NCBI RefSeq assembly: GCF_028649535.1
Contig: NZ_JAQSJE010000005.1
Location: 1 to 64,000, forward strand
Direction of reading: 5' to 3'
Length of the DNA: 64,000 bases
Source of the DNA: Mannheimia cairinae
GTDB lineage: Bacteria > Pseudomonadota > Gammaproteobacteria > Enterobacterales > Pasteurellaceae
Shown here: positions 27,601-37,930 of the stretch, piece by piece
Layout: each line of letters begins with the position of its first letter
Position numbering within the stretch: position 1 is the stretch's first letter
Translations under genes and position numbers: made by a program
Notes under the pieces: generated by a model
Seen by the model: the letters and a program-made list of their open reading frames with translations, nothing else
Databases searched by the model: none
What the model was told of the DNA's origin: nothing

Positions 27601-27623
27601 TTTATATCGCTATAAAACTATTT

Positions 27624-28415
27624 TTATTCCCACTCTAAGTGATAAGGTCGAATACCGATATTATCACTATTTAAACATAACTTAAGCGTTGCAATATTTT
27701 GGCAAATGTTTTCGGTGATCTGGTTTGCTTGAGCGATATGTTGTTCACTAATATTTGGGACGTGTTCATTAAATAAAATAGCATTAAGCAATCTTTCTGC
27801 GTGCATTCCGTCTCGGCAATAATGCAAAACGCCTATATCATTAAAAGCGGTTGCAACAGCACCGATTTTTGTTGTTGCAATACCTAATGCCCCATCTTCA
27901 CCACCTAGTTCTCTGAATAATTGATGCTGTGGGAAGCCTCCGCAAGCTAAGAAAAAGGTACGGCGAAATACGACATTGCCACCGCAAGTCATCTGCATAT
28001 GTTGCCAAGCAAAATCAAAGTTTGGGTGTGAACTATAGCATTCTGCTAAGTCAATAGGTTTAAGATTTAAGCGGACAAGACTTGTTTCGGGCTTAAATTC
28101 AAATATTTTGCTTGCCACTTGTAAAGCCCCATTTTCATAGGCATCATCAGCATCTAAAAAGGCAATAAATTGAGCTTCACTTTGTAATGCTCCCCAGTTA
28201 CGGGCTTTGGCTACACCACCATTCTTTGGCATTGCTTCAACTTGAATTTTGGTTGGGAGCTGCGTTTGTAAATGTAAGGCTAAAGCTAGAGTATTATCCG
28301 TAGAGCCATCATCAACGAGCCATAATGTCCCTAATTCAGGTTGATTTAATACACTTTGTACCGCTCTTACTAGGGTTTGTTCTGCATTGTAGCAGGGGAT
28401 AATCACATCAATCAT
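27624..28415 (-). CDS. Glycosyltransferase family 2 protein
   Basis: A 263-residue GT-A fold transferase. [30 protein letters not shown] (nucleotide binding), [12 protein letters not shown] and LDADDAY (metal-binding DxD) are classical GT2 motifs. Donor and acceptor are unknown; a surface glycan role is likely. Its ATG overlaps the lpxH stop by four bases (ATGA), so the two are translated together, which hints at an LPS-related function. Confidence 0.88.
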   Translation of the reverse strand: MIDVIIPCYNAEQTLVRAVQSVLNQPELGTLWLVDDGSTDNTLALALHLQTQLPTKIQVEAMPKNGGVAKARNWGALQSEAQFIAFLDADDAYENGALQVASKIFEFKPETSLVRLNLKPIDLAECYSSHPNFDFAWQHMQMTCGGNVVFRRTFFLACGGFPQHQLFRELGGEDGALGIATTKIGAVATAFNDIGVLHYCRDGMHAERLLNAILFNEHVPNISEQHIAQANQITENICQNIATLKLCLNSDNIGIRPYHLEWE

Positions 28416-29113
28416 ACAAACTTAAAGCCTTGTTGAGTCACTTCTAAAATTGAAGCATAATCCGTTTTCCAGTCGCCTAATACAATGCGAACAAAACCAT
28501 TTTCATTATGAACCGCTTGGCGATGAGTATGGCCGTGAATAAGATGCGTTGTGTTAAATTGTGCTACTGTTTGAGCCGTAAATTCAGGGTTTACGTCCAT
28601 AATATCGGCAGGTTTACTTTTTTTATCTAGCTTACTTTTTACTCGGATTTTTTCCGCAATATGAATTCGCCAAGCAAGAGGTAAACATAAAAACAGCCAT
28701 TGCCGCCATTTTTGATGTACTTTGCGGCGAAATTGCTGATATTTCACATCATCAATACAGAGGGTATCGCCGTGGCAAAGCAAGGTTTGTGTGCCAAATA
28801 AACCAATTACTTGGTAATCAGGCAGTATTTCCATTCCCGTTTCTCGGCTAAATTTTTGCCCGAGCAAAAAGTCTCGATTTCCGCAAATAAAGTAGCATTT
28901 TACACCGCTTGCAGTGAGGTTTTTGATCGCCGTTTTTACACTACTAATGAGTTCGGACTCTTCATCATCGCCAATCCAAAAATCGAAAAGATCTCCTAAT
29001 ATATAAACCGCTTGTGCAAGCGGTGCTTTTTCTTGCATAAATTGCAAAAAAAGATTGGTTATTTCTGGTTGATTTTCGTTTAAGTGCAGATCAGCGATAA
29101 AGTAGTAAGTCAT
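28412..29113 (-). CDS. lpxH: UDP-2,3-diacylglucosamine pyrophosphatase LpxH
   Basis: LpxH makes lipid X and UMP in lipid A synthesis, at the inner membrane surface. [46 protein letters not shown] and [12 protein letters not shown] are the metallophosphoesterase motifs in order. In-frame starts exist at 29146 (TTG) and 29125 (ATG). I use the ATG at 29113, because conserved sequence begins directly there, giving 234 residues. No start has a good ribosome site, so this choice is uncertain by a few codons. Confidence 0.9.
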   Translation of the reverse strand: MTYYFIADLHLNENQPEITNLFLQFMQEKAPLAQAVYILGDLFDFWIGDDEESELISSVKTAIKNLTASGVKCYFICGNRDFLLGQKFSRETGMEILPDYQVIGLFGTQTLLCHGDTLCIDDVKYQQFRRKVHQKWRQWLFLCLPLAWRIHIAEKIRVKSKLDKKSKPADIMDVNPEFTAQTVAQFNTTHLIHGHTHRQAVHNENGFVRIVLGDWKTDYASILEVTQQGFKFV

Positions 29114-29190
29114 TGTATTATTCATTGTAAAAAGAAAACGGTTCAATTTTTTACAAAATCGAACCGTTTGTCAAAGATTTAATGTGGTAA

Positions 29191-29712
29191 TTAATCTTTA
29201 AAAATACCACGGATAAATTGTACCGATAAGAAAAATAAGAAAGCAAGGATAGCATAAAGCACATAGCTAAAAATTGGCTTGCTAACGGTTTCTCCTTCTG
29301 CCATTGGCTTAATTGAGATGATATTTCTAAACTCATTCAGCCAATTAATTCGCCAGCCGTAATATTTAATTTGCACACGTTGCTTATCATTTGCATAGGC
29401 TTGAGCTTTGGCTTGAATGTCAGCAGAACCAAATTTGAAATAAGGTGGTAAGCCCCAACCTGTATCTTCATTACGATAAACCATTACCTTTTTAGTTTCT
29501 GGTTCTTCGGTAAATAAGAAATAGACATCACGTACTTGGCCATCGGCAGGATTTGATTTGCTGATAATACCATCTTTATCCATTCGGCGAACTTCCATTC
29601 CAGTAACAAAAGTCTCTTCATAGCTTGGCATCGCATAGTTTACTGCTCCACCTAATACGATAAATAATGATAGTGATACTAAAATTAAGAAATATTTAAA
29701 TATGGCTCTCAT
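29191..29712 (-). CDS. DUF1523 family membrane protein
   Basis: A 173-residue protein with an N-terminal hydrophobic helix (about 5-25), a central soluble domain and a C-terminal hydrophobic helix (about 148-167). The soluble part resembles the DUF1523 family: ETFVTGMEVRRMDKDG, GWGLPPYFKFGSADIQAKA, YYGWRINWLNEFRNIISIKP. Its function is unknown. The start at 29712 has AAGGAACAAAAT in front; a longer frame from 29754 overlaps the preceding gene and is not preferred. Last gene of the mltG-tmk-holB-ycfH run. Confidence 0.82.
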   Translation of the reverse strand: MRAIFKYFLILVSLSLFIVLGGAVNYAMPSYEETFVTGMEVRRMDKDGIISKSNPADGQVRDVYFLFTEEPETKKVMVYRNEDTGWGLPPYFKFGSADIQAKAQAYANDKQRVQIKYYGWRINWLNEFRNIISIKPMAEGETVSKPIFSYVLYAILAFLFFLSVQFIRGIFKD

Positions 29713-29722
29713 ATTTTGTTCC

Positions 29723-30511
29723 TTATAATTGAATGTTGAATAAGTGTTGCACATTTTCTGTAGTAATGCGAGCTAATTCTTCGGTAGATACCCCTTTTAA
29801 TGTCGCAACATACTCGCAAGTTTCACGCACATAAGCTGGCTGATTCGGCTTACCTCGATAAGGAATTGGGGCAAGGTAAGGCGAGTCAGTTTCCACCAAT
29901 AAGCGATCTAGTGGTACTTTACGCACGACATCACGTAATTCTTCAGCATTACGAAAGGTAATAATGCCGGAAATAGAGATATAAAAACCTAAATCTAAGG
30001 CTCGTTTTGCCATTGTCCAATTTTCAGTAAAGCAGTGTAATACACCGCCACATTTTTCTGCACCGTTTTGCTCCAGCATATCCATTGTATCTTGGCGAGC
30101 TGAGCGAGAGTGAATAATCAACGGTTTACTGAGTTTATTGGCAATTTCGATTTGTTGTACAAAAAGAGATTGCTGTAATGCTTTAGTTTCGGGGGTGTAG
30201 TGATAATCTAGCCCTGTTTCGCCAATGGCTACGACTTTCGGGTCTTGAGCGAATTCAAAAAGCTTGTCGTAATCAAAAGGCTCATCTTCCACATTTAAAG
30301 GGTGAACCCCGCAAGAAAGTGAAACATCGCTACGGTGGGCGGTTAAGTTTTTCATTGCCTCAAAACGCCCGACGGTAGTGCAAACGGAAATAAAATGATG
30401 CACACCACGAGCTTTGGCATTTTCAATAACCTCATCCACATTTTTATGGCGGGTTTCATAATCTAAAGAGTCTAAATGACAATGTGAATCGATAATAAAT
30501 AAATTATCCAT
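29723..30511 (-). CDS. ycfH: TatD-family metal-dependent hydrolase (YcfH)
   Basis: A TIM-barrel deoxyribonuclease-like hydrolase of 262 residues. [14 protein letters not shown], the conserved Glu in [26 protein letters not shown] and [14 protein letters not shown] hold the metal ligands. Its position after holB and tmk is the same as E. coli ycfH. The physiological substrate is uncertain. Confidence 0.93.
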   Translation of the reverse strand: MDNLFIIDSHCHLDSLDYETRHKNVDEVIENAKARGVHHFISVCTTVGRFEAMKNLTAHRSDVSLSCGVHPLNVEDEPFDYDKLFEFAQDPKVVAIGETGLDYHYTPETKALQQSLFVQQIEIANKLSKPLIIHSRSARQDTMDMLEQNGAEKCGGVLHCFTENWTMAKRALDLGFYISISGIITFRNAEELRDVVRKVPLDRLLVETDSPYLAPIPYRGKPNQPAYVRETCEYVATLKGVSTEELARITTENVQHLFNIQL

Positions 30512-30581
30512 AAATTCCTGTTTTAATAATTTTATGATATAGAAAATGTTGAAGTTGTACTAAATTAAAAGGGTTGAGGAA

Positions 30582-31559
30582 TTACTCGAATACCATTACC
30601 AGTTTAGTTAAACAATCCAACAACATCAATTCTTGATTTACCGCATTTACTTCGACTAAATCCCGTTGGGTTTGTTGAAGTATTTGATGCCCCTGGAGTA
30701 AGCCGTGAGGGGTAAGCTGTTGGCTAAAGGGGATAATGCCGTTTTGTAAGTCAGGGTTTAACCAGCCCGTGCTAATTCCCATTTTGGCTTTTAGGGCATC
30801 GCTAAAGAAACTTTCCAGCCATTCTAATTGTTGTAAAACTTCCTCTTTTTCTTTATTAAAAGCGGTAAAAAGGAGCATTACATCTCGGCTTTTGTAGAAT
30901 CGCCAGAAAGTTTGTAAAAATGTTTTTCGTTGTAACAAGCGGTCGTTTTTGATAAACGTTTTGCAAATTAACGGGCGAGAGTGGCAAATGCGTAATGCGA
31001 TTTCAAGGTCGTTATTCGTCGCATTCGGACATTCTGCTTGTAGCCATTCTAAAACATATTCTGGTTTAGGAGCATAAAGTACCCACGTTTGGCAGCGGCT
31101 TTGAATAGTTGCAAGCATTGTTGATTGCAATGGAGCTTCCAGTAAGAAATAAACACCTTGTGGCGGTTCTTCTAAGGTTTTGAGCAGAGCATTACTACTG
31201 GCTTCCGTTAAACGATCTACCCCTTTAATATATACCACCACGCTACCGCCTTGTTGTGAAAAGTTTTGTAATTTGGTGGTCATTTCTCGAATTTGATCTA
31301 TGCCGATATCTTTGCCTTCAATCGGCTGTATAAGGTGAAAATCGGGGTGATTACCACTTTGCATCAATAAACAACTTTTGCATTGCTGGCACGGTTGTTC
31401 GCCATTTGGCTGTTGGCAGAGTAGCCAATGAGCAAAATGATGAATTAGATTTTCCGTGCCAAGCCCGACATCTGTTCTAAATAGTAAAGCGTGATGCCCA
31501 CGCCCATTTAAAAAAGCGTCTGTCAGTTGTTGGTAAATGCTTTGCTGCCAAGGGTACAT
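30582..31559 (-). CDS. holB: DNA polymerase III subunit delta'
   Basis: Part of the clamp loader that opens the beta clamp. [33 protein letters not shown] (degenerate P-loop), CQQCKSCLLMQSGNHPDF (zinc module) and SSNALLKTLEEPP with QSRCQTW match HolB. The ATG at 31559 overlaps the tmk stop by one base (TAATG). This start gives 325 residues and a conserved N-terminus, so it is better than the in-frame start at 31571. Confidence 0.94.
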   Translation of the reverse strand: MYPWQQSIYQQLTDAFLNGRGHHALLFRTDVGLGTENLIHHFAHWLLCQQPNGEQPCQQCKSCLLMQSGNHPDFHLIQPIEGKDIGIDQIREMTTKLQNFSQQGGSVVVYIKGVDRLTEASSNALLKTLEEPPQGVYFLLEAPLQSTMLATIQSRCQTWVLYAPKPEYVLEWLQAECPNATNNDLEIALRICHSRPLICKTFIKNDRLLQRKTFLQTFWRFYKSRDVMLLFTAFNKEKEEVLQQLEWLESFFSDALKAKMGISTGWLNPDLQNGIIPFSQQLTPHGLLQGHQILQQTQRDLVEVNAVNQELMLLDCLTKLVMVFE

Positions 31560-32179
31560 TATTTTAACCAATTACGAATTGCTTGTTGAATATCTGCGGT
31601 TACTTGTTCAATCGATTGTTCAGCGTTGATAATAATCGCTTTATCGTTATTTTGAGTCAGCTCTAAATAACGTTCACGAGTGCGATAGAAAAAGTCCAAA
31701 CTCTGCTGTTCAATGCGGTCTAGTTCGCCTCTACCTCTTGCTCGTTCTAATCCAATTACAGGATCAATATCAAGATAAAGCGTGAGATCCGGCTCAAAAG
31801 TGCCGAGTACCGATTCTTTTAGAGTATTAAGCAAGTTGCGATCTAATTTACGCCCCCCGCCTTGATAGGCCTGAGAAGACATATCGTGGCGGTCGCCCAA
31901 TACCCATTTTCCTTCAGCTAAAGCCGGCTTAATCACATTTTCGACTAATTGCACCCGAGCAGCATAAAGCATTAAAAGTTCAGCTTTATCGCTTACGGGT
32001 TCTTCCGTTTCGTGCTTAATCAGATGACGTAGTTTTTCCGCAAGCGGTGTGCCACCTGGTTCACGGGTAAGCACAACTTCCTTAATACCGGCTTGTTCTA
32101 ACTCTTGTAAAATAACTTTATGAGCTGTTGTTTTACCGGCTCCTTCCAAGCCTTCAATGACAATAAATTTTCCACGCAT
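31559..32179 (-). CDS. tmk: Thymidylate kinase
   Basis: Phosphorylates dTMP to dTDP. The P-loop [11 protein letters not shown] is followed by [32 protein letters not shown] and the LID region [14 protein letters not shown]. The ATG at 32179 ([15 protein letters not shown]) has GTGAGAATAAT before it and gives 206 residues. The longer frame from 32257 runs into mltG and is rejected. Sits between mltG and holB, as in E. coli. Confidence 0.96.
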   Translation of the reverse strand: MRGKFIVIEGLEGAGKTTAHKVILQELEQAGIKEVVLTREPGGTPLAEKLRHLIKHETEEPVSDKAELLMLYAARVQLVENVIKPALAEGKWVLGDRHDMSSQAYQGGGRKLDRNLLNTLKESVLGTFEPDLTLYLDIDPVIGLERARGRGELDRIEQQSLDFFYRTRERYLELTQNNDKAIIINAEQSIEQVTADIQQAIRNWLK

Positions 32180-32189
32180 ATTATTCTCA

Positions 32190-33224
32190 CTATTTTTGTT
32201 CGTTTTTACGTTTACGTTCAATCTGGATCCATTCACGCACTGCTTGGTTATGCTCACTTAGCGTTCTGCTAAATTTATGTCCGCCCGTGCCGTCGGCAAC
32301 GAAATAGAAATAAGGCGTATTATCGGGGTGAGCAACCGCTTCAATAGAAGCTTTACTCGGCATTGCAATCGGTGTTGGCGGCAGTCCGTCAATTTGATAA
32401 GTATTGTAAGGGGTAACTTCGTTTAAGTCCTTACGGCGAATATTGCCATCGTAACGGTCGCCCATACCGTAAATAACGGTCGGATCGGTTTGCAAACGCA
32501 TTTTAATTCGCAAGCGGTTAATAAAAACCGAAGCCACTTGTGGGCGTTCGCTCGTAATGCCAGTTTCTTTTTCCACAATAGAGGCAAGAATAAGCATTTC
32601 ATACGGATTTGCAAGCGGTAGATTTTCCGCTCGATTTTGCCAAGCTTGTTCTAAAATATTTTTTTGCTTTTCATAAGCTCGTTTTAGTAAGGCAAGATCG
32701 GTTGAATTTGGTGTATAACTGTAAGTATCCGGTGCAATCCAGCCTTCTAATTTTTCATATGGAGAACCGAGTAATTCCGCAATTTCTTTTTCAGATTTAT
32801 CTTTTAAGGTTTGGGCTAAATAGTTTGCTTGGCTTAATTGTTCTCGCCAAATTTTAAAGGTTCTACCTTCGATAAGTTGCACATTAAGTTGTACTTCTTT
32901 ACCTGAGCTTAAATGTTGAAGCAAATCTTTAACTGTGTTTAAACCAGTAAGAGAATAGGCTCCGGCTTTAAATTTACCCAGTTCAGGATATAAACGCATT
33001 AAATAGGGGAGGAGTTTGACATCATCGTGGGTAATAATACCTTGTTCTTCCAATAAAATGGCAAGTTTTTGGCTAGATGTGCCTTTTTCTAATATAAATA
33101 ATTGTTCAGGTTGATGGGTAATTGGGTGCTTAGCTAAATCAGTCAGTTTTTTGTAGCCAAAAAATAAACCACCTGCAACAATAACAGCTAACAAGCCTAA
33201 AGAAATAAGTAATTTTTTTAACAT
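32190..33224 (-). CDS. mltG: Endolytic murein transglycosylase MltG
   Basis: MltG (YceG) cuts growing glycan strands at the inner membrane and is thought to terminate their synthesis. One N-terminal transmembrane helix (about 4-24) is followed by a LysM-like region. The catalytic domain has [20 protein letters not shown] with the essential Glu, [20 protein letters not shown], and [19 protein letters not shown]. Length 344 is normal. First gene of the mltG-tmk-holB-ycfH set. Confidence 0.95.
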   Translation of the reverse strand: MLKKLLISLGLLAVIVAGGLFFGYKKLTDLAKHPITHQPEQLFILEKGTSSQKLAILLEEQGIITHDDVKLLPYLMRLYPELGKFKAGAYSLTGLNTVKDLLQHLSSGKEVQLNVQLIEGRTFKIWREQLSQANYLAQTLKDKSEKEIAELLGSPYEKLEGWIAPDTYSYTPNSTDLALLKRAYEKQKNILEQAWQNRAENLPLANPYEMLILASIVEKETGITSERPQVASVFINRLRIKMRLQTDPTVIYGMGDRYDGNIRRKDLNEVTPYNTYQIDGLPPTPIAMPSKASIEAVAHPDNTPYFYFVADGTGGHKFSRTLSEHNQAVREWIQIERKRKNEQK

Positions 33225-33317
33225 AAAATAGTAAGGTAAATACGATAGAAATAGTCTGAATTCTACTATAAAGCGGTCTTTTTTTCAGAAAAATTTGCAA
33301 ATAAATGGGATAAATAA

Positions 33318-33393
33318 TGGTGGGTCATGAAGGATTCGAACCTTCGACCAACGGATTAAAAGTCCGCTGCTCTACCGACTGAGCTAATGACCC
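33318..33393 (-). tRNA. tRNA-Lys (TTT), copy 3 of transcript
   Basis: Read on the minus strand this is a full 76-nt cloverleaf starting GGGTCATTAGCTCAGTCGGT, with anticodon TTT in the GGACTTTTAATCC arm, T-loop GGTTCGAATCC and an encoded CCA end. Identical in the mature region to the next two copies. Confidence 0.97.
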
Positions 33394-33415
33394 AAAGAGG
33401 TGTTTTGAAAATTAA

Positions 33416-33491
33416 TGGTGGGTCATGAAGGATTCGAACCTTCGACCAACGGATTAAAAGTCCGCTGCTCTACCGACTGAGCTAATGACCC
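33416..33491 (-). tRNA. tRNA-Lys (TTT), copy 2 of transcript
   Basis: Same 76-nt sequence with anticodon TTT and encoded CCA, separated from its neighbours by 22- and 23-base spacers that are themselves nearly identical (AGGTGTTTTGAA core), showing recent tandem duplication. Confidence 0.97.
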
Positions 33492-33514
33492 TAAAAGGTG
33501 TTTTGAAGATTAAA

Positions 33515-33590
33515 TGGTGGGTCATGAAGGATTCGAACCTTCGACCAACGGATTAAAAGTCCGCTGCTCTACCGACTGAGCTAATGACCC
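33515..33590 (-). tRNA. tRNA-Lys (TTT), copy 1 of transcript (promoter-proximal)
   Basis: Third identical 76-nt copy, anticodon TTT, encoded CCA. It lies closest to the promoter at 33614-33641. Confidence 0.97.
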
Positions 33591-33613
33591 ATAATCTTGC
33601 GTAACGAGGGCAT

Positions 33614-33641
33614 ATCTTACGGATTTTTAAAATTTTGGCAA
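33614..33641 (-). promoter_or_regulatory. Promoter of the tRNA-Lys cluster
   Basis: Minus strand: TTGCCA (33641-33636) and TAAGAT (33619-33614) with a 16-base spacer. The -10 box is followed by ATGCCCTCG, a GC-rich discriminator of the kind found in stringently controlled stable-RNA promoters. The first tRNA begins about 24 bp further on. Confidence 0.75.
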
Positions 33642-33773
33642 GTTTTTTTTATCTAAAAAATATTGAATGTGTGGTTTGTAAACAATTTAGCCGAATTTTA
33701 GACGGTTTAGAACGATAAAACTGAAAATATAACTTGGCTTTTATTTTCGCCTACCATTTTTAGTAAAATCAGC

Positions 33774-33779
33774 TATAAT
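33774..33779 (+). promoter_or_regulatory. Probable -10 box of ppa
   Basis: A perfect TATAAT lies 40 bp before the ppa ATG, but no convincing -35 is seen. The remainder of 33642-33773 shows no other signal. Confidence 0.4.
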
Positions 33780-33818
33780 CAAACGGTTTTATTCATCTAC
33801 TAATAGAAGGAAATTAAA

Positions 33819-34346
33819 ATGGGCTTAGAATTAGTACCAGCAGGTAAAGAATTACCAGACGATATTTATGTGATTATCGAAATTCCAGCAAACTCAGATC
33901 CAATTAAATATGAAGTGGATAAAGAAACGGGTTCATTATTTGTTGATCGTTTTATGGCGACAGCAATGTTCTATCCAGCAAACTATGGTTATGTAAACAA
34001 TACATTATCATCAGATGGCGACCCAGTTGATGTATTAGTTCCAACTCCATACCCATTACAACCAGGTTCAGTGATTCGTTGCCGCCCAGTTGGTGTGTTA
34101 AAAATGACTGATGAAGCGGGTGGCGATGCAAAAGTGGTTGCGGTTCCGCACACTAAATTAAGCAAAGAATACGATCACATTAAAGATGTGAACGATTTAC
34201 CAGCTTTGTTAAAAGCACAAATTCAACATTTCTTTGAAAGCTATAAAGCGTTAGAAGCTGGAAAATGGGTGAAAGTTGAAGGTTGGGGCGATGTAAATGA
34301 AGCTCGTAAAGAAATTTTAGACTCATTTGAGCGTGCGAAAAAATAA
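33819..34346 (+). CDS. ppa: Inorganic pyrophosphatase
   Basis: Hydrolyses pyrophosphate and so drives biosynthetic reactions. Family I soluble pyrophosphatase of 175 residues: [20 protein letters not shown] with the D-G-D-P-V-D metal-binding signature, [16 protein letters not shown], and [20 protein letters not shown]. Ribosome site AGAAGGAAATTAAA. Single-gene transcript ending in a strong hairpin. Confidence 0.97.
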   Translation: MGLELVPAGKELPDDIYVIIEIPANSDPIKYEVDKETGSLFVDRFMATAMFYPANYGYVNNTLSSDGDPVDVLVPTPYPLQPGSVIRCRPVGVLKMTDEAGGDAKVVAVPHTKLSKEYDHIKDVNDLPALLKAQIQHFFESYKALEAGKWVKVEGWGDVNEARKEILDSFERAKK

Positions 34347-34355
34347 TTTTCATCG

Positions 34356-34386
34356 AAATGCCAAACACTTCTGTTTGGCATTTTTA
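34356..34386 (+). terminator. Terminator of ppa
   Basis: ATGCCAAACA (34358-34367) and TGTTTGGCAT (34372-34381) form a perfect 10-bp stem with loop CTTC, then TTTTTAT. Confidence 0.92.
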
Positions 34387-34398
34387 TAGGATATAAAA

Positions 34399-35154
34399 AT
34401 GAAATTTATCAAAAAATTAGGCTATTCTCTTTTTTTAGCCACAATGATTACCGCTTGTGCAACAACAGAAAGTATTAATCAAGAAGCTGCATTAAGTTAT
34501 GCTCAAGTAAAAACACAGGCACGTCAGCAAAATGCGATTGATACCTCATCTCCAACCGCAAAGCGTATTCATACCGTTTTTAATAAAATGAAGCCTTATG
34601 CAGAAAAAGAGAACAAAACAGGTGTGCCTTTTCAGTGGGAAATAACAGTATTAAAGTCAGATGAATTAAATGCTTGGGCAATGCCGGGCGGGAAAATGGC
34701 ATTTTATACGGGGTTAGTTGATAGACTAAAACTCTCTAATGATGAAATTGCTGTGGTAATGGGGCACGAAATGGCTCACGCATTAAAAGAGCACGGAAAA
34801 TCAGATCGTACAGTAAGCACTATTACCGGTTTAGTTGGTGTAATTGCAGATATTGCAGTAAGCCAAACAACAGGTGTTAGTACGGAAGGCTTGTTGAGTA
34901 CAGGTGTTGATTTGATTGCGACTAAGCCATTCTCTCGTAGCCAAGAAACCGAAGCAGATGAAATTGGTATAATGTTAATGGCGAAAGCAGGTTATAATCC
35001 TTCTGCCGCACCAAATGTTTGGGTAAAAATGAGCCAAGCTAATGGTAGTTCGGGGTTATCTATTTTCTCAACTCACCCTTCAAATGAAGAGCGTCAAAGA
35101 AATCTTGCTCGTTTAGTGCCTGAAGCAATGAAAATTTACCAAGCACGTAAATAA
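34399..35154 (+). CDS. loiP: M48-family metalloprotease lipoprotein (LoiP/YggG)
   Basis: A membrane-anchored zinc protease. The signal peptide ends in the lipobox ITAC (Cys about 20). VVMGHEMAHALKEHGKSD contains the HExxH zinc site, and RSQETEADEIGIMLM gives the third ligand Glu. Length 251 matches E. coli LoiP (YggG), which is linked to low-osmolarity envelope stress. It follows ppa's terminator and has its own convergent terminator. Confidence 0.9.
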   Translation: MKFIKKLGYSLFLATMITACATTESINQEAALSYAQVKTQARQQNAIDTSSPTAKRIHTVFNKMKPYAEKENKTGVPFQWEITVLKSDELNAWAMPGGKMAFYTGLVDRLKLSNDEIAVVMGHEMAHALKEHGKSDRTVSTITGLVGVIADIAVSQTTGVSTEGLLSTGVDLIATKPFSRSQETEADEIGIMLMAKAGYNPSAAPNVWVKMSQANGSSGLSIFSTHPSNEERQRNLARLVPEAMKIYQARK

Positions 35155-35185
35155 GCAATTATTTCGTTCTAGTACAACACATAAA

Positions 35186-35225
35186 AGAGGTGCTTAAAAA
35201 TAATTTAAGCACCTCTCATTTTTAT
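35186..35225. terminator. Bidirectional terminator between loiP and trpS
   Basis: AGAGGTGCTTAAA (35186-35198) and TTTAAGCACCTCT (35204-35216) form a perfect 13-bp stem, with T-rich sequence on each side for the convergent genes. Confidence 0.9.
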
Positions 35226-35228
35226 CTA

Positions 35229-36260
35229 TTAGCCACGCACAAAGCCCACTAATTCATAAACCTTATCTAAAGTCGCTTTGGCGCGAATTCGTGCTTTTTC
35301 AGCTCCTTCACGATAGATTTTTTCTAGTAATGCTTCATCTTGGCGATAGTGATGGTAACGTTCTTGCAGATTAGTTAATAATTCAGAGACTTTATCAGCC
35401 ACTTCCGTTTTTAAATGGCCGTACATTTTGCCTTCAAATTCCGCTTCTAATTCGGCAATCGTTTTGCCTGTTACCGCAGAAAGAATATCTAACAGGTTAG
35501 AAACACCAGCTTTATTTTGCACATCGTAACGCACTACAGGCGGTTCATCGCCATCGGTCATTGCACGTTTGATTTTTTTTGCGACCGCTTTTGGATCTTC
35601 TAACAACCCAATCACATTATTGCGATTATCGTCCGATTTTGACATCTTTTTCGTCGGCTCAAGCAACGACATTACTCTTGCCCCCGCTTTAGCAATGAAA
35701 ACTTCAGGCACTGCAAATACTGGCTCAATCACATTGCCTTCCGCATCTTTTTTACCATATAACGCATTGAAACGGTTGGCAATATCACGGGTAATTTCTA
35801 AATGCTGTTTTTGATCATCGCCTACCGGCACTTGATTTGCTTGGTAAAGCAAAATATCCGCTGCCATTAATACTGGGTAAGTAAATAAGCCCACGTTTAC
35901 ATTTTCTTCATAGCGAGCAGATTTATCTTTAAACTGCGTCATACGCCCCATTTCGCCGAAATAGGTGTAACAGTTTAGCACCCACGCTAATTGAGCGTGC
36001 TCAGGCACGTGCGATTGAATAAAAATTGTGCTTTTATTAGGATCAATTCCACAAGCTAAGTATAAGGCTAATACATCTAAAGTCGCTTTACGTAGGCTTT
36101 CCGGATCTTGACGCACGGTAATAGCGTGTTGATCTACAATGCAATATACACAATCGTAATCATCTTGCATTGTCACCCAGTTACGTAATGCACCCAGATA
36201 GTTACCAATAGTTAATTCGCCCGACGGCTGTACGCCACTAAATACAATAGGTTTGCTCAT
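35229..36260 (-). CDS. trpS: Tryptophanyl-tRNA synthetase
   Basis: Class I synthetase charging tRNA-Trp. [19 protein letters not shown] holds the HIGH-like motif (TIGN) and [12 protein letters not shown] the KMSKS loop. [20 protein letters not shown] is typical of bacterial TrpRS. At 343 residues it is slightly longer than the E. coli enzyme (334). It ends the rppH-TSUP-lgt-gph-trpS gene run; gph-trpS adjacency is conserved in E. coli. Confidence 0.97.
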   Translation of the reverse strand: MSKPIVFSGVQPSGELTIGNYLGALRNWVTMQDDYDCVYCIVDQHAITVRQDPESLRKATLDVLALYLACGIDPNKSTIFIQSHVPEHAQLAWVLNCYTYFGEMGRMTQFKDKSARYEENVNVGLFTYPVLMAADILLYQANQVPVGDDQKQHLEITRDIANRFNALYGKKDAEGNVIEPVFAVPEVFIAKAGARVMSLLEPTKKMSKSDDNRNNVIGLLEDPKAVAKKIKRAMTDGDEPPVVRYDVQNKAGVSNLLDILSAVTGKTIAELEAEFEGKMYGHLKTEVADKVSELLTNLQERYHHYRQDEALLEKIYREGAEKARIRAKATLDKVYELVGFVRG

Positions 36261-36392
36261 TTTATAATCTCTTTCTATGCTTAAAAATATGCGGTTATCT
36301 TAACGGTTATTGAGAAGGGATAAAAGTACAAGCGGTCAGATTTCTTTGGAGATTTGCAAAATTTTAAAGAAATTTAATCGCTTGTCAGAGCA

Positions 36393-37058
36393 TTAACCCA
36401 CAATTCCCAACACATCTTTAAACTCAGAAGTTACAAAAGTCGGATTAGCTTGTTCAATCGGTACATTGTAGTTGTAGCCGTAAGTCAAACCAACTACATC
36501 ACAGCCTGCGGCTTTGGCGGCAATAACATCATTTTCTGAATCACCGACAAATAGCAATTCTTGCGGTGTAATGCCAAATTTTTCGCAAATAAAGAACATT
36601 GGGTCTGGGTGAGGTTTGATTTTCGGCAGAGATTGCCCACCAAGCGTTTCATCAAATAAGTGATAAATACCAAAGGCGGAAAGTACAGGTTCTACTAATT
36701 TTGTGGGTTTATTAGTAATAACAACAAGCGGGTAACCTTTGGCTTTTAAGGTTTCTAAGGTTTCTTTCACATTTGGGTAGAGTTCGCTTTCTTCACAGAC
36801 ATAAGTAGCGTAGTATTTATCGAAGCTTGCTCGCATTTTAACTAACTGTTCGGCATCAAAAACTTTGCCTGTGTGAGCAATGGCATTTTGAAAGAAAATA
36901 TCTGCCCCTTTGCCGATCCAAGTTAGCACTTTTTGTTGTGTAACCGTTGGGAGCCCTGCCTCTAAAAACATTGAGTTAGCGGTAAGGGTTAAATCTGGTA
37001 GGGTGTTGATTAAGGTTCCGTCTAAATCAAAACCGATTACTTTATATTTTGAAGTCAT
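36393..37058 (-). CDS. gph: Phosphoglycolate phosphatase
   Basis: A HAD-family enzyme that removes 2-phosphoglycolate, a product of damaged DNA 3' ends. Motif I is GFDLDGTLINTLPDL (nucleophile Asp). Motif II is VVITNKPTKL. Motif III is the Lys in SLPKIKPHPDP. Motif IV is FVGDSENDVIAAKAAGC. Length 221 fits. Uptake signals flank it on both sides. Confidence 0.93.
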   Translation of the reverse strand: MTSKYKVIGFDLDGTLINTLPDLTLTANSMFLEAGLPTVTQQKVLTWIGKGADIFFQNAIAHTGKVFDAEQLVKMRASFDKYYATYVCEESELYPNVKETLETLKAKGYPLVVITNKPTKLVEPVLSAFGIYHLFDETLGGQSLPKIKPHPDPMFFICEKFGITPQELLFVGDSENDVIAAKAAGCDVVGLTYGYNYNVPIEQANPTFVTSEFKDVLGIVG

Positions 37059-37124
37059 ATTGAATCCTTTTAAAAAATGAGCGATCCGATTTGTAAAAAA
37101 ATAGAAAAATCAGACCGCTTGTAA

Positions 37125-37922
37125 TTATTTTGCTTTATTAAATTTGTATGCCCAAGCCATAATCAAAATACCGCCAATAATCATAGGTAAAGAGAGTAAT
37201 TGCCCTCGGGTGATAAGATCGGCTGTAGTATTTACATTGTGATCAATTTCTCGGAAATACTCAACAATAAAGCGGAATGTGCCGTAGCCAATTAAAAATA
37301 AGCCTGCAACAGAACCTGCCGGACGTGGTTTTTTGATAAACCAATTAAGAATAAGCAGTAAAACAACCCCTTCTAAAAAAGCTTCGTAAAGCTGTGAGGG
37401 GTGGCGGGGTAGGTAGCCGCCATTAGGGAATAATACTGCCCACGGTACATCCGTTACTCGTCCCCAAAGTTCATCGTTGATAAAGTTGCCAATTCGTCCC
37501 ATTCCTAAGCCAAATGGGATAAGCGGTGCGATAAAATCAGCCGTATTCCAAAAGCTTCGTTTTTGGCGGTAAGAGACCCAAAGCATTGCCACAATAACCC
37601 CAATTAAGCCACCGTGGAATGACATTCCCCCTTCCCAAATTCGCAGTAGGTAGAGAGGATCTTGCAAAAAGCGGTCAAAACTATAGAAAAAGACGTCGCC
37701 GATTCGACCACCTAATACTACTCCCCAAAAGCCTGAATAAATTAAAGTATCGACTTGCTCGGTTGTCCAAACACCGTTTGAGTTTTTCGCTCTTTTCATT
37801 CCGAGCCAATAAGCAAACGCAAAACCGGCTAAATACATTAAGCCGTACCAGCGAAGGGCAATCGGGCCAATTTCAAAGATAATAGGACTAATTTGTGGAA
37901 ATTGAATAAATTGTTCGTTCAT
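37125..37922 (-). CDS. lgt: Prolipoprotein diacylglyceryl transferase
   Basis: The inner-membrane enzyme that adds diacylglycerol to the lipobox Cys of prolipoproteins. Seven hydrophobic segments are visible. [28 protein letters not shown] and [13 protein letters not shown] match the Lgt signature, including the essential His and Arg. Length 265 is normal. It starts 8 bp after the TSUP gene. Confidence 0.96.
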   Translation of the reverse strand: MNEQFIQFPQISPIIFEIGPIALRWYGLMYLAGFAFAYWLGMKRAKNSNGVWTTEQVDTLIYSGFWGVVLGGRIGDVFFYSFDRFLQDPLYLLRIWEGGMSFHGGLIGVIVAMLWVSYRQKRSFWNTADFIAPLIPFGLGMGRIGNFINDELWGRVTDVPWAVLFPNGGYLPRHPSQLYEAFLEGVVLLLILNWFIKKPRPAGSVAGLFLIGYGTFRFIVEYFREIDHNVNTTADLITRGQLLSLPMIIGGILIMAWAYKFNKAK

Positions 37923-37930
37923 AGCTTCCT

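Noticed and set aside
33318-33590. Long direct repeats spaced about 98 bp, superficially CRISPR-like
   Set aside because: The repeats are tRNA-Lys genes with encoded CCA; spacers are short and nearly identical.
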